Assembly (NCBI GenBank): GCA_002163085.1
Contig: MAAJ01000001.1
Location: 248,001 to 312,000 of the forward strand
DNA length: 64,000 nt
Source of the DNA: Methylophaga sp. 42_25_T18
GTDB taxonomy: Bacteria; Pseudomonadota; Gammaproteobacteria; Nitrosococcales; Methylophagaceae
Direction of reading: 5' to 3'
Position 1 is the first letter of the stretch. Each line of letters starts with the position of its first letter. The notes below the pieces were generated by a model that saw only the letters and a list, made by a program, of their open reading frames with translations, searched no databases and had not been told where the DNA came from. Below are positions 9,815 through 18,424 of this stretch, piece by piece. Position numbers and translations under genes: made by a program.

Positions 9815-10341
9815 GCGAAACACGGACAGGATTCCTATTAGGTATCGGCAGTAATATTCATCCGGATGAAAATCTAGCACAAATCATTATCTTATTACTC
9901 GAACATTTTCCTACATTTAGTTTGAGTCGAGTATTAAGAATCCCGCCTATCGGCATGAACAGTCACCGTGACTTTCTCAATACCGTGGTCTTCATCGAAA
10001 CCAACATGGCTGAGCAAGATTTAAAGAAAATTTGTAATAACATCGAAATCAAGCTGGGCAGAGATCGTAACGATCCAGCAAGAAAAATGAAGGATCGCTC
10101 TGCCGATCTAGATATATTAACCGTGGCGACCTTTCCACAGGATAAAACTCGCTCAGTAGCGACTATCACTGACGAATATTTTCTTTATCCCTTGCTCGAG
10201 GAACTGTTTGCCTTTTTATCTGATGCTGAATATCAACCACAGCAATTGGGCGTTACGATAAATATTGAAGGTTTAACGTTTGGACAAGCGGCGACCACCA
10301 TCCACCGGGATACTGGCGCCCGTAATAAACGGGTTAGTTAA
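9811..10341 (+). CDS. folK: 2-Amino-4-hydroxy-6-hydroxymethyldihydropteridine diphosphokinase FolK-like
   Basis: HPPK transfers pyrophosphate from ATP to hydroxymethyl-dihydropterin. In the 176 residues I see the start GFLLGIGSNIHPDENL, the pterin-site segment FLNTVVFIET, ELKLGR-like IEIKLGRDRNDPARK and the metal-binding SADLDIL. The match is more distant than for typical FolK. The C-terminal part differs, and the usual Arg-Pro loops are altered (RKMKDRSADLDIL). The gene overlaps folB by 4 bp, and its last 69 bp overlap the end of convergent folM. Confidence 0.85.
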   Translation: MSETRTGFLLGIGSNIHPDENLAQIIILLLEHFPTFSLSRVLRIPPIGMNSHRDFLNTVVFIETNMAEQDLKKICNNIEIKLGRDRNDPARKMKDRSADLDILTVATFPQDKTRSVATITDEYFLYPLLEELFAFLSDAEYQPQQLGVTINIEGLTFGQAATTIHRDTGARNKRVS

Positions 10342-10995
10342 CACACTTTTTATTGCTAAATACACCGGTTCGGCCCCGCCTTCTTTCGCCAATAAGGTTT
10401 CATCTAACATCTGCTGACGCACTTGCTCTGAATGTTGCTCGGTAAATAATACTGGCCCTGGTGCAATTGAATTCACTTTTATTTTTGGCGCAAATTTCTT
10501 AGCTAAAACCACGGTCAAATTATGTAAGCCCGCTTTCGTACTGCCATAAATATCAAACCGTGGCGTCGGATTCTCTGCATTGATATCGGTAATATGAATA
10601 ATGTCCGCAGGTGCGTCAGCTTCCCCTACCAACAACGATTGTAGCCCCTGATTAATCAAGAATGGGGCTTTCATATGCACATTAAAAAATTGGTCAAATT
10701 GTTCTGCGGCGTCAATTAAATTTTCAGCCGTTGGTTCAAATGATGAGGCATTGTGAATAATGGCTCTAAAATTTACACAGCATGTTTGTAATTCCGCCAC
10801 AAACTGCAAAATTTTATTACTGTCGACCAGATCCGCCTGAATGGTCGTTATTCCCATGTCGGCCAAAATTCGGATATCATCGGTATAGCTACGATAATGA
10901 GCAATCACGGTATAACCATCATCGAACAGACGTTTGGCGATATGAAATCCAATACGACGGCCCGTTCCTGTTACTAAAACTGCATTTTCTAACAC
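10273..10995 (-). CDS. folM: Dihydromonapterin/pteridine reductase FolM (SDR family)
   Basis: A 240-residue short-chain dehydrogenase. The cofactor loop TGTGRRIG has the Arg typical of pteridine reductases (FolM/PTR1), which use NADPH. The catalytic Tyr-Lys is in YGSTKAGLHNL and the family tail is GASIPVDGGRRLSK. FolM reduces dihydromonapterin and has weak dihydrofolate reductase activity. The GTG start is preceded by AAGGAAG. It faces folB-folK and overlaps folK by 69 bp, an unusual tail-to-tail overlap of two pterin genes. Confidence 0.88.
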   Translation of the reverse strand: MLENAVLVTGTGRRIGFHIAKRLFDDGYTVIAHYRSYTDDIRILADMGITTIQADLVDSNKILQFVAELQTCCVNFRAIIHNASSFEPTAENLIDAAEQFDQFFNVHMKAPFLINQGLQSLLVGEADAPADIIHITDINAENPTPRFDIYGSTKAGLHNLTVVLAKKFAPKIKVNSIAPGPVLFTEQHSEQVRQQMLDETLLAKEGGAEPVYLAIKSVLTNPFITGASIPVDGGRRLSKR

Positions 10996-11011
10996 ATGAC
11001 TTCCTTACAAA

Positions 11012-12184
11012 ATGACCATGGCAACTAAATTACCTGTTCCAGATAATATGGCACAACAACACAGTGATCAATTATTGACCCTGATCAAACAAAAGATTGC
11101 CATAGAAGGTGGGGAAATCAGCTTTGCCCAGTATATGCATCTTTGCCTGTATACGCCCGGTTTAGGTTATTACAGCGCCGGTAGCCATAAACTAGGAACT
11201 GGCGGTGATTTTACCACTGCCCCTGAAATATCTTCATTATTTTCCCAGACCTTAGCTCATCATATAAACGATGTTTTTTCCCAGTTAACGGAGCCAAATA
11301 TAATTGAATTTGGTGCGGGTAGTGGAAAAATGGCCGTCGATATTCTGCTTGAATTAGAACACTTAAACCGTCTGCCTGCTAACTATTTCATTATTGAAGC
11401 AAGTGCTGACTTACGCGGCAGACAGCAACAACAGATAGAAGCTAAACTTCCACATTTAAGTCATGTGGTTCAATGGTTAGATCAATTACCTAATAATTTT
11501 ATCGGTGTGGTATTGGCTAATGAAGTTTGTGATGCCATGCCGGTGCATCGTTTACATTTTTCTTCTGGCCACATCTACGAACAAGTTATAACGCTAAATT
11601 CAGCAGGTGATCTTCAATGGTGTGACAATGAGTTTTTACCCGAAGAGCTACTTATTCGAGCAAACGAAATTCAGCACTTTATTGGCCAGCAAGACTATGT
11701 CACCGAAGTAAACCTACAAGCAGAAGCATGGTTAAGCAGTGTGGCTGACTCATTGGATCAAGGTGCGGTTTTTATTATTGATTATGGCTATCCCAATATC
11801 AGCTATTACCACCCAGAGCGAACAACTGGAACCTTAATGTGTTATTACCAACAGCAAGGTCATGACAACCCTTTTATTTTTCCAGGCCTGCAAGATATTA
11901 CTGCACATATCGACTTCACTGCATTGGCTGAAACCGCACAAAGCAACCATTTAGATGTTGCCGGCTTCCAGACTCAAGCAGACTTTTTGATTGCAGGGGG
12001 CATTACCGAATTGGTTTCAACACATGCTGATGATGAGCTAAAACGCTTACAACAAGCGACTGAAATTAAACGCCTTACCTTGCCCAGTGAAATGGGCGAA
12101 AACTTTAAAGTCTTAACGCTAACGCGTCAGCTTGAACACCTGCTGCCTAGAATTCAGTTAAGAGATCAGCGCCACCGCCTATAA
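11012..12184 (+). CDS. MidA-like class I SAM-dependent methyltransferase
   Basis: A 390-residue protein of the COG1565 (MidA/NDUFAF7) family. The mitochondrial relative methylates an arginine of a complex I subunit; the role of bacterial members is less certain. Visible features are GGDFTTAPEISSLFSQ (family signature), the SAM-binding IIEFGAGSGKMAVDIL, VLANEVCDAMPVHR and VFIIDYGYP. It is divergent from folM, with only 16 bp between start codons, so the two promoters must overlap the opposing genes. Confidence 0.9.
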   Translation: MTMATKLPVPDNMAQQHSDQLLTLIKQKIAIEGGEISFAQYMHLCLYTPGLGYYSAGSHKLGTGGDFTTAPEISSLFSQTLAHHINDVFSQLTEPNIIEFGAGSGKMAVDILLELEHLNRLPANYFIIEASADLRGRQQQQIEAKLPHLSHVVQWLDQLPNNFIGVVLANEVCDAMPVHRLHFSSGHIYEQVITLNSAGDLQWCDNEFLPEELLIRANEIQHFIGQQDYVTEVNLQAEAWLSSVADSLDQGAVFIIDYGYPNISYYHPERTTGTLMCYYQQQGHDNPFIFPGLQDITAHIDFTALAETAQSNHLDVAGFQTQADFLIAGGITELVSTHADDELKRLQQATEIKRLTLPSEMGENFKVLTLTRQLEHLLPRIQLRDQRHRL

Positions 12185-12192
12185 CAATAAAA

Positions 12193-12214
12193 AAAGGGAG
12201 CCGAAGCTCCCTTT
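12193..12214. terminator. Bidirectional terminator between convergent genes
   Basis: The hairpin GGGAGC-CGAA-GCTCCC is flanked by A7 on the left and by CTTT on the right. It serves the end of the methyltransferase gene (+) and of the lipoprotein gene (-). Confidence 0.75.
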
Positions 12215-12238
12215 CAATTTAGTCTAACTGTTGAACTA

Positions 12239-13123
12239 TTAAGGTGTAGCTTTCAAGTCTTCAATTTCTTTTTTCAAGCGATCAATTTCATCACTCATAT
12301 CAAATAAGATTTCTTTCAGATTGCCGACATCTTCACGTAAGTTGCCAGTTTCTTGTTTACTACGTGCGACATCTTCTAATAACTCAGGACTTACACGACC
12401 ATCGTCTCCACTTCCTCGCTCTTTAGCGATAGCCAATACTGTCGCTATATCAATGACTATCCAGTCCGACCGTTCTTTCCCCGTTTCCGGATCGATATAG
12501 TGTGCCTGACCTTCATCTAATGCAATGGGGAGACTAGGGTTAGAATCAAAATTACGTGATCCAGGCAATAACGGGTGTAATCGCCTATCTATTGGCTGAT
12601 TTGTAGCCGGATCTTTTTCACGAAAAACTTCATGTATTTTACCAAAAACGATATTTAACCGGCCGCCACTCATAAATACACGGCCAGTATTCGTTTTACG
12701 CTCTCTTGATATTGTGCCTTTATGTAAACCGATACTGACAAAAGTAATATCTTCTTCTGGCCCAGCCTGAGATAAACCATTTGGTATGGTGGCACTTAAT
12801 ATTTGAAGTTCGGCTGGAGAAAAAACAGGCTCCTGCCGTTCTCTCAATAAAATTGTGTTATTAACATACAACGATGATAAAACGGTACGTAACTGTTCAC
12901 TGGTAATCGACTCTGGATGTTCATTGGCGATACCGGGCTTATCACTATCAACAATTTTTACGTACTGTAGACCTGCCTCCCACAATGTACGGCCCTCTTG
13001 ACCTAAGATAATATCTTCATCGGTAGGCGCTTTATCTCGTGTTAATGTGCCACAGCCCGTAAGACTCATTGACATAACTAGGCTGACGACTATTATGCTG
13101 CCCAAATTAACCATGCGACGCAT
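12239..13123 (-). CDS. Predicted lipoprotein with C-terminal coiled coil
   Basis: A lipoprotein of 294 residues. The signal peptide MRRMVNLGSIIVVSLVMSMS is followed by a lipobox LTGC, so the mature protein would begin at Cys and be lipid-anchored. The ATG at 13123 is preferred over an in-frame ATG at 13153 because AGAGGA lies 8 nt before it and the signal peptide is then of normal size. The body is mostly hydrophilic with no domain I recognise. The last ~45 residues form a heptad-like coiled coil (EIDRLKKEIEDLK). It lies 29 bp after gpsA and is probably its last operon partner. Function unknown. Confidence 0.75.
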   Translation of the reverse strand: MRRMVNLGSIIVVSLVMSMSLTGCGTLTRDKAPTDEDIILGQEGRTLWEAGLQYVKIVDSDKPGIANEHPESITSEQLRTVLSSLYVNNTILLRERQEPVFSPAELQILSATIPNGLSQAGPEEDITFVSIGLHKGTISRERKTNTGRVFMSGGRLNIVFGKIHEVFREKDPATNQPIDRRLHPLLPGSRNFDSNPSLPIALDEGQAHYIDPETGKERSDWIVIDIATVLAIAKERGSGDDGRVSPELLEDVARSKQETGNLREDVGNLKEILFDMSDEIDRLKKEIEDLKATP

Positions 13124-13152
13124 AGAGCTTTCCTCTTTATTATTACTTGTCA

Positions 13153-14172
13153 TTAAACTGGGAGGCTATTTTCTGCCTTTTGTTCCCTACAAAGCAACTC
13201 CTGCACACTTTCGCGCGGGTCACCACCTTCAAATAAAATTTTATAAACTTGCTCCACGATAGGCATTTCCACGCCTACTTGCTGAGCCCGCTTTAATACT
13301 TCTTTCGCGGCATACATGCCTTCAACTGTTTTCCCTACTTCAGCAACGGCTTGTTCCACCGTTAAACCTCGACCGATGGCGAGACCCAGTTGCCGATTGC
13401 GGCTCTGATCATCAGTACAAGTCAAAATCAAATCGCCGATCCCTGACAAACCAAACATGGTTTCTGTTTGCGCGCCTAAGTTTTCTGCCAAACGTAATAT
13501 TTCTGCCATGCCTCGGGTAATTAACGCTGCTCGCGCATTCGCGCCATATCCCAAGCCATCTGAAATACCCGCACTAATGGCCAATACATTTTTAACCGTA
13601 CCGCCAATCTGTACACCTAATACATCATGTGTTGTATATGCACGCAATGTTGAACTATGCAAAGCAGACGCCAAACCTTGGGCAAAAGTTTCATCTGCTG
13701 AAGCAACAGTGATCGCGGTGGGTAAATCTTGTGCCACCTCAGCAGCAAAAGATGGCCCTGAAACGACAGCCAAAGAATGTGAGGAACCCAACATTGCTGT
13801 TGCCGTATCTAACAAAAAATCACCGGTTTCTGGCGTCAGACCTTTTGTCGCCCAGCTCAATGGTGTTCCGTCGGCCATTAACGGCTTAGCTTTTTCTAAC
13901 ATCTCCGCAAAAGCAATACTTGGTACTGAAACCAAGATATGCCTTGCTGAGCTTACCGCCTTGTCAAAGTCAGGTTCAATGCGCAGGCTCTCAGGCAATT
14001 TTAATCCCGGGAGATATCGCTCGTTAGTCCGAGTGTGCTGCATCTCAGCTAAATGTTGAGCATCCCGGCCCCATAGCAATACTTCATTACCATTTCTAGC
14101 AATGGCTATCGCTAAAGCCGTACCCCATGCACCGGCACCAATAACCGTTGTGGGGAATAGCTGTTCAGACAT
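13153..14172 (-). CDS. gpsA: NAD(P)-dependent glycerol-3-phosphate dehydrogenase GpsA
   Basis: Reduces dihydroxyacetone phosphate to sn-glycerol-3-phosphate for phospholipid synthesis. The 339 residues show the Rossmann motif VIGAGAWGTALA at the start, VSGPSFAAEV, the catalytic-lysine region VGGTVKNVLAISAGI (read here as IGGTVKNVLAI), and GIGDLILTCT. ATG at 14172 is chosen; the frame also has a TTG at 14181. It follows secB in the rhodanese-grxC-secB-gpsA order seen in many gammaproteobacteria, including E. coli (yibN-grxC-secB-gpsA). Confidence 0.98.
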   Translation of the reverse strand: MSEQLFPTTVIGAGAWGTALAIAIARNGNEVLLWGRDAQHLAEMQHTRTNERYLPGLKLPESLRIEPDFDKAVSSARHILVSVPSIAFAEMLEKAKPLMADGTPLSWATKGLTPETGDFLLDTATAMLGSSHSLAVVSGPSFAAEVAQDLPTAITVASADETFAQGLASALHSSTLRAYTTHDVLGVQIGGTVKNVLAISAGISDGLGYGANARAALITRGMAEILRLAENLGAQTETMFGLSGIGDLILTCTDDQSRNRQLGLAIGRGLTVEQAVAEVGKTVEGMYAAKEVLKRAQQVGVEMPIVEQVYKILFEGGDPRESVQELLCREQKAENSLPV

Positions 14173-14199
14173 CAATGACAAGAGTTGTGAGCCAAAGCG

Positions 14200-14697
14200 T
14201 TAGTGTGTTGTATCTGCCGAAGCAGCGGCTTGTGCCTGTGCTTGTGCTATTGCTTGTTCCTTCTGATGCATGTACATCGCATCAAAGTTAACCGGTGACA
14301 GCACTAATTGTGGAAAACCACCTTTTGTCACTACATCAGAAACCACTTCACGTACAAACGGGAATAAGGTATTAGGACAATAGCTGCCAATTAATGGACC
14401 CATTTCTTCATCACTGTAACCTGTTAATGAGAAAATACCGGCTTGTTTTACTTCTACTAAAAATGCCGTTTTATCGCCCACTTTAGCCGTGACCGTAACT
14501 GACAAAATGATTTCGTGATTATCTTCATCAATACGACGATATTCATTGCCAAGCTGCAAATCTAATTTCGGTTTCCATTCTTCACGGAAAATGTCCGGTG
14601 AATTTGGACTCTCGAAAGAGACGTCTTTTGTGTAAATTTTTTGAATAACAAAACGAGCGGCTTGTTGCTCTTCTGTTGATGCATTTTCTTCAGCCAT
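14200..14697 (-). CDS. secB: Protein-export chaperone SecB
   Basis: A cytosolic tetrameric chaperone that keeps preproteins unfolded and hands them to SecA. The 165 residues contain the conserved start FVIQKIYTKDVSFESPNSP, the middle VKQAGIF and the SecA-contacting CPNTLFPFVRE. The tail is Ala/Gln-rich (QAQAQAAASADTTH). It follows grxC by 21 bp and is co-directional with gpsA. Confidence 0.98.
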   Translation of the reverse strand: MAEENASTEEQQAARFVIQKIYTKDVSFESPNSPDIFREEWKPKLDLQLGNEYRRIDEDNHEIILSVTVTAKVGDKTAFLVEVKQAGIFSLTGYSDEEMGPLIGSYCPNTLFPFVREVVSDVVTKGGFPQLVLSPVNFDAMYMHQKEQAIAQAQAQAAASADTTH

Positions 14698-14718
14698 GAC
14701 TTTTCCTTACAAGTAAAT

Positions 14719-14976
14719 TTAAGACTGGGCCAGCATGCCGTCCAGTCGTTGTGCTCTCTCAATAGCCAATAGGTCGGTATAACCACCTATAGCTTCATTA
14801 TTAATAAATATTTGCGGCACTGTTCGCTGCCGACTTTTTTTCATCATTTCTTGACGTTTTTCCGGATTCAAGTCGATGCGAATCTCAGTATATTTAACAC
14901 CTTTACGATCCAACAGCTGCTTTGCCATCACACAATATGGGCAATGCCCCGAGGAGTAGACTTCGACCTTTGCCAC
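14719..14976 (-). CDS. grxC: Glutaredoxin 3
   Basis: A glutathione-dependent dithiol oxidoreductase with the active site CPYC at residues 12-15, the cis-proline loop TVPQIFIN and the GGYTDL glutathione-binding turn. The GTG at 14976 gives an 85-residue protein, close to E. coli GrxC (83), with the expected start AKVEVYSSGHCPYC. A TTG at 14991 would add five residues. It is part of the rhodanese-grxC-secB-gpsA group. Confidence 0.96.
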   Translation of the reverse strand: MAKVEVYSSGHCPYCVMAKQLLDRKGVKYTEIRIDLNPEKRQEMMKKSRQRTVPQIFINNEAIGGYTDLLAIERAQRLDGMLAQS

Positions 14977-15012
14977 GTTAACTATTTCCAACCATCAAAT
15001 AAAATGTTCGAT

Positions 15013-15432
15013 TCAACTAAATAGGGGCAACTTGGCATCTTTCCAAGTATTTAGCCCACCCTTTAATACATAAACTTCGGTAAAACCGCTATTACGCATT
15101 TGCTTCGCCGCAGTACGCGAGCGTTGACCACTGGCACAGACCAAAATGATCGGCTGCGCAGGATTTTTTAACTTCGCCACACCATCCGTCAATGTAGATA
15201 ACGGAATATTAGTCGAATCTGCAATATGCTCTTTTTTAAACTCCTCAGCATCGCGAATATCGACAAATAGTCCTTTCTGCTGATTTACAAGCTGAATAGC
15301 TTGCACTGTGCCTACGGGTAAAATGCCACTAATTTTTTGATGAATAGCATCAGAAAAAACCAACCACGACAACACCACAAATAATGTTACTAAAATCCAG
15401 TGATTTACAATAAATTCACTTAAATTTTCCAT
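15013..15432 (-). CDS. Membrane-anchored rhodanese-like protein (YibN-like)
   Basis: A single rhodanese domain behind one N-terminal membrane helix (HWILVTLFVVLSWLVF, residues ~10-25). The likely catalytic Cys is in the loop LVCASGQRSR, and the domain starts with the FVDIRDAEEFKKEHI segment. It has 139 residues from ATG 15432, preceded by AAGGT. Such proteins move sulfane sulfur, but the acceptor here is unknown. It is the first gene of the grxC-secB-gpsA group, 36 bp from grxC. Confidence 0.9.
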   Translation of the reverse strand: MENLSEFIVNHWILVTLFVVLSWLVFSDAIHQKISGILPVGTVQAIQLVNQQKGLFVDIRDAEEFKKEHIADSTNIPLSTLTDGVAKLKNPAQPIILVCASGQRSRTAAKQMRNSGFTEVYVLKGGLNTWKDAKLPLFS

Positions 15433-15619
15433 ATTCAACCTTACAAATAACCTAAAATACCATCATATTACAACGAAATCAGCGCATTTTTATTTGCACT
15501 GTGTTCGCTGCCATACCCTGCCTGAGCATAGCTTCCCACTAAAAACTCAAACCCTTTCGTTTCTTTGATGACTGTATTTCGCCACAAAAGGCCATATAAT
15601 ATACGGCATTTTCAATGAT

Positions 15620-15659
15620 TTGCATGTATTTATACCCAAGCCACTTGGATATCATGCAA
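15620..15659. repeat. Imperfect inverted repeat upstream of gpmI
   Basis: A two-part palindrome. The outer arms are TTGCATG and CATGCAA. The inner arms are ATACCCAAG and CTTGGATAT, with one mismatch around a 3-nt loop. It lies about 50 bp upstream of the gpmI start in a 269-bp intergenic region. It could be a cruciform or RNA hairpin, a regulator site or a small dispersed repeat. No second copy was noticed in the window. Confidence 0.6.
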
Positions 15660-15707
15660 CATTGCCGGTAAACGACACTATATTAGAGTTATTAAAAGGA
15701 TGATTGC

Positions 15708-17243
15708 ATGAACCACCCTCACCGACCACTAGCGCTAATCATATTAGATGGCTGGGGTTACAGTGAAGATCCAAAGTACAATGCGATCCATGCCGCTAAC
15801 ACCCCTGTGTGGGACAAACTTTGGCTGAACCATCCTCACACACTAATCAGCGCATCTGGTGCGGGTGTTGGTTTGCCGGGCGACCAAATGGGCAACTCAG
15901 AAGTTGGTCATCTCAATTTAGGCGCTGGCCGTGTGGTCTACCAAGAGCTCACTCGTATTAGCCGCTCTATACGTACCGGTTCATTTTTTACTAATCGCAC
16001 CTTGACCGATGCCGTTGATAGCGCTTTAGAACAAGATAAAGCCGTGCACATTATGGGCTTGTTATCACCTGGTGGCGTGCATAGCCATGAAGATCATATT
16101 CATGCCATGGTCGAATTAGCCGTTAAGCGTGGCGTAAAAAATGTCTATGTACATGCATTCCTAGACGGTCGTGATACACCACCTAAAAGCGCCCATGCCT
16201 CGCTTGCCGCGCTGAATGATAAATTTGCACAACTAGGTGGTGGGAAAATTGCATCCATCATTGGTCGATTTTATGCATTAGATCGTGATCAACGTTGGGA
16301 GCGCGTAAGCAAAGCCTACCAATTAATTACCGAAGGAAAGGGTGCATTTAATGCGGCTGATGCTACTGCTGCGCTCGACCTTGCCTATCAACGAAATGAA
16401 TCGGATGAATTTGTCCAAGCCACAACGATAGGCGAGAAAACAATTAAAGTTGAAAACGGTGATTCCATTGTTTTTATGAACTTTCGCTCCGATCGAGCTC
16501 GCCAAATTACCAATAGTTTTATCGATTCTGAGTTTGACGGTTTCCCGCGTGAACGTACTATAGAATTATCCGCATTTGTCACCTTAACCGAATACAAAAA
16601 AGACTTTAATGCGCCGATCGCCTTCCCCTCAGAAAAACTTAACAACGTCCTAGGCGCTCATATTTCTTCTTTAGGCCTGCGTCAATTACGTATTGCTGAA
16701 ACAGAGAAATATGCGCATGTCACTTTCTTTTTTAATGGTGGTCGCGACGAACCCTTTGAAGGCGAAGATCGAATTTTAGTGCCATCACCCAAAGTTGATA
16801 CCTATGATCAACAGCCAGAAATGAATGCACCAGAACTCACTGATAAGTTGGTGGAAGCTATCAAAACTAATAAATACGATGTCATCATCTGTAATTTCGC
16901 TAATGCTGATATGGTCGGCCATAGTGGTAATTACGATGCGGCTGTTCAAGCGGTTGAGGCCTTAGATGAATGTTTAGGTCGAGTCTGGTCCGCACTAAAA
17001 AACGCAGGGGCCGAAATGATCGTCACTGCTGATCATGGCAATGCTGAATTAATGTTAAATGAAAAAACAGGACAAGCGCATACTGCCCACACCAGCAATC
17101 TCGTGCCACTTATTTTTGCCGGTCGTCCCGCCAAATGTGCCGAGCAGGGCACTTTATCTGATATCGCACCCACCATGCTGACATTGATGGACTTACCTAT
17201 CCCCGCAGAAATGAGCTCCCATTTACTCGTTGAACTTACATAA
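15708..17243 (+). CDS. gpmI: 2,3-bisphosphoglycerate-independent phosphoglycerate mutase
   Basis: Interconverts 3- and 2-phosphoglycerate with two Mn2+ ions. The 511 residues match the family length. The N-terminal metal site is in [12 protein letters not shown]. The phospho-serine is in [18 protein letters not shown]. Later metal ligands are in [10 protein letters not shown] and [10 protein letters not shown]. It is separated by only 8 bp from the following envC-like gene, and the same gpmI-envC-ctpA order is common in gammaproteobacteria. Confidence 0.98.
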   Translation: MNHPHRPLALIILDGWGYSEDPKYNAIHAANTPVWDKLWLNHPHTLISASGAGVGLPGDQMGNSEVGHLNLGAGRVVYQELTRISRSIRTGSFFTNRTLTDAVDSALEQDKAVHIMGLLSPGGVHSHEDHIHAMVELAVKRGVKNVYVHAFLDGRDTPPKSAHASLAALNDKFAQLGGGKIASIIGRFYALDRDQRWERVSKAYQLITEGKGAFNAADATAALDLAYQRNESDEFVQATTIGEKTIKVENGDSIVFMNFRSDRARQITNSFIDSEFDGFPRERTIELSAFVTLTEYKKDFNAPIAFPSEKLNNVLGAHISSLGLRQLRIAETEKYAHVTFFFNGGRDEPFEGEDRILVPSPKVDTYDQQPEMNAPELTDKLVEAIKTNKYDVIICNFANADMVGHSGNYDAAVQAVEALDECLGRVWSALKNAGAEMIVTADHGNAELMLNEKTGQAHTAHTSNLVPLIFAGRPAKCAEQGTLSDIAPTMLTLMDLPIPAEMSSHLLVELT

Positions 17244-17251
17244 ATAAATCC

Positions 17252-18400
17252 GTGTTAACGCGTTTATTCCTTATCGGTTCATTACTTTGCTGCTTCTCAT
17301 CAAGCTGGGCAGAGGCTGACTCGGCCCAAAGGCTGGAGAATGTGCAATCCGAGATTCAAACACTGGATAAAAACCTAGCCAAAAGCAAAGCCTCGAAACA
17401 AGAGCTCTACCAACAGCTAAAACAACAAAGCCGCTCTATTTCCAAGCTTAACCGTCAGTTGGTTACACTAGAAAAAGAACTCAAACAAAAAGCGAAAGAA
17501 TTAATATTGTTAGGACAAAAACAGTCATCACAACAGCAATCTCACACCCAGCAAATTGACGCTTTATTCAATCAAATCCGCACTGCTTATATTCAGTCTC
17601 AACCTAGCTATATCAAAATTTTGTTAAGCCAAAACAACCCTGCAACATTAGCCAGAAGCACCACTTATTACCGCTACTTCCATCAAGCTCGACAACAGCA
17701 GCTCGCCGAACTTGAACAGAGCTTGAGCAACCTAACTGAACAGCAAAAACAATTATTTTCCACCCAAAAAGTGCAACAACAACTGCATAAACAGCAGCAA
17801 CAACAACAACTGGCATTGCAACAACAAACACAACAACGCCAAAGTACATTAGCCTTGCTAGAAACAAAAATTTCCAGCCAAGATGCTCAGCTGGTCTCGC
17901 TGCGTGAAGAAGAGCAATCCCTACACAATTTATTGCAGTCACTTAATGCCGCACCGAAGTCCAAAGTGATAGAACAAAAAGCGGCAACAAAACAAAAATC
18001 ATTTTCTAAACGCCGCGGCGCATTGACTTGGCCAGTAAAAGGAAAATTACTTGCACGCTATGGCAGTTCTCGAAATCTTGGTAAACTCACCTGGAAAGGC
18101 ATCATGATTGCTGCGCCCACAGGAAAAGATATTGTGGCATCAGCGCCCGGGAAAGTAGTCTTTGCCGACTGGTTAAGAGGGTTTGGTTTATTAATGATTA
18201 TTGACCATGGCGATCAATATATGACGTTATATGGCAATAATGAAACACTGCTCAGACAAGCAGGGGATAATGTATCGGCCGGCGAACTAATTGCTCAAAG
18301 TGGTGTTCAAAGCATGCACAAACATGCAGGTTTATATTTTGAAATTCGTCACAAAGGAAGCCCAACCAATCCGTTACGATGGTTGAGCAAAAAAAGTTAA
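17252..18400 (+). CDS. envC: EnvC-like murein hydrolase activator (degenerate LytM domain)
   Basis: A periplasmic activator of the division amidases. From a GTG start it has 382 residues: a signal peptide (LFLIGSLLCCFSSSWA), a long Gln-rich coiled coil (~25-235), and a C-terminal LytM/M23 domain (~255-380). The domain lacks the metal-binding histidines of active M23 peptidases: the first motif reads WKGIMIAAP and the last reads LYFEIRHKG instead of HxH. This fits an activator rather than an enzyme. It sits between gpmI and ctpA, as in E. coli-type loci. Confidence 0.9.
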   Translation: MLTRLFLIGSLLCCFSSSWAEADSAQRLENVQSEIQTLDKNLAKSKASKQELYQQLKQQSRSISKLNRQLVTLEKELKQKAKELILLGQKQSSQQQSHTQQIDALFNQIRTAYIQSQPSYIKILLSQNNPATLARSTTYYRYFHQARQQQLAELEQSLSNLTEQQKQLFSTQKVQQQLHKQQQQQQLALQQQTQQRQSTLALLETKISSQDAQLVSLREEEQSLHNLLQSLNAAPKSKVIEQKAATKQKSFSKRRGALTWPVKGKLLARYGSSRNLGKLTWKGIMIAAPTGKDIVASAPGKVVFADWLRGFGLLMIIDHGDQYMTLYGNNETLLRQAGDNVSAGELIAQSGVQSMHKHAGLYFEIRHKGSPTNPLRWLSKKS

Positions 18401-18424
18401 CGAGTTTTTACTTAAGGAAAACAT

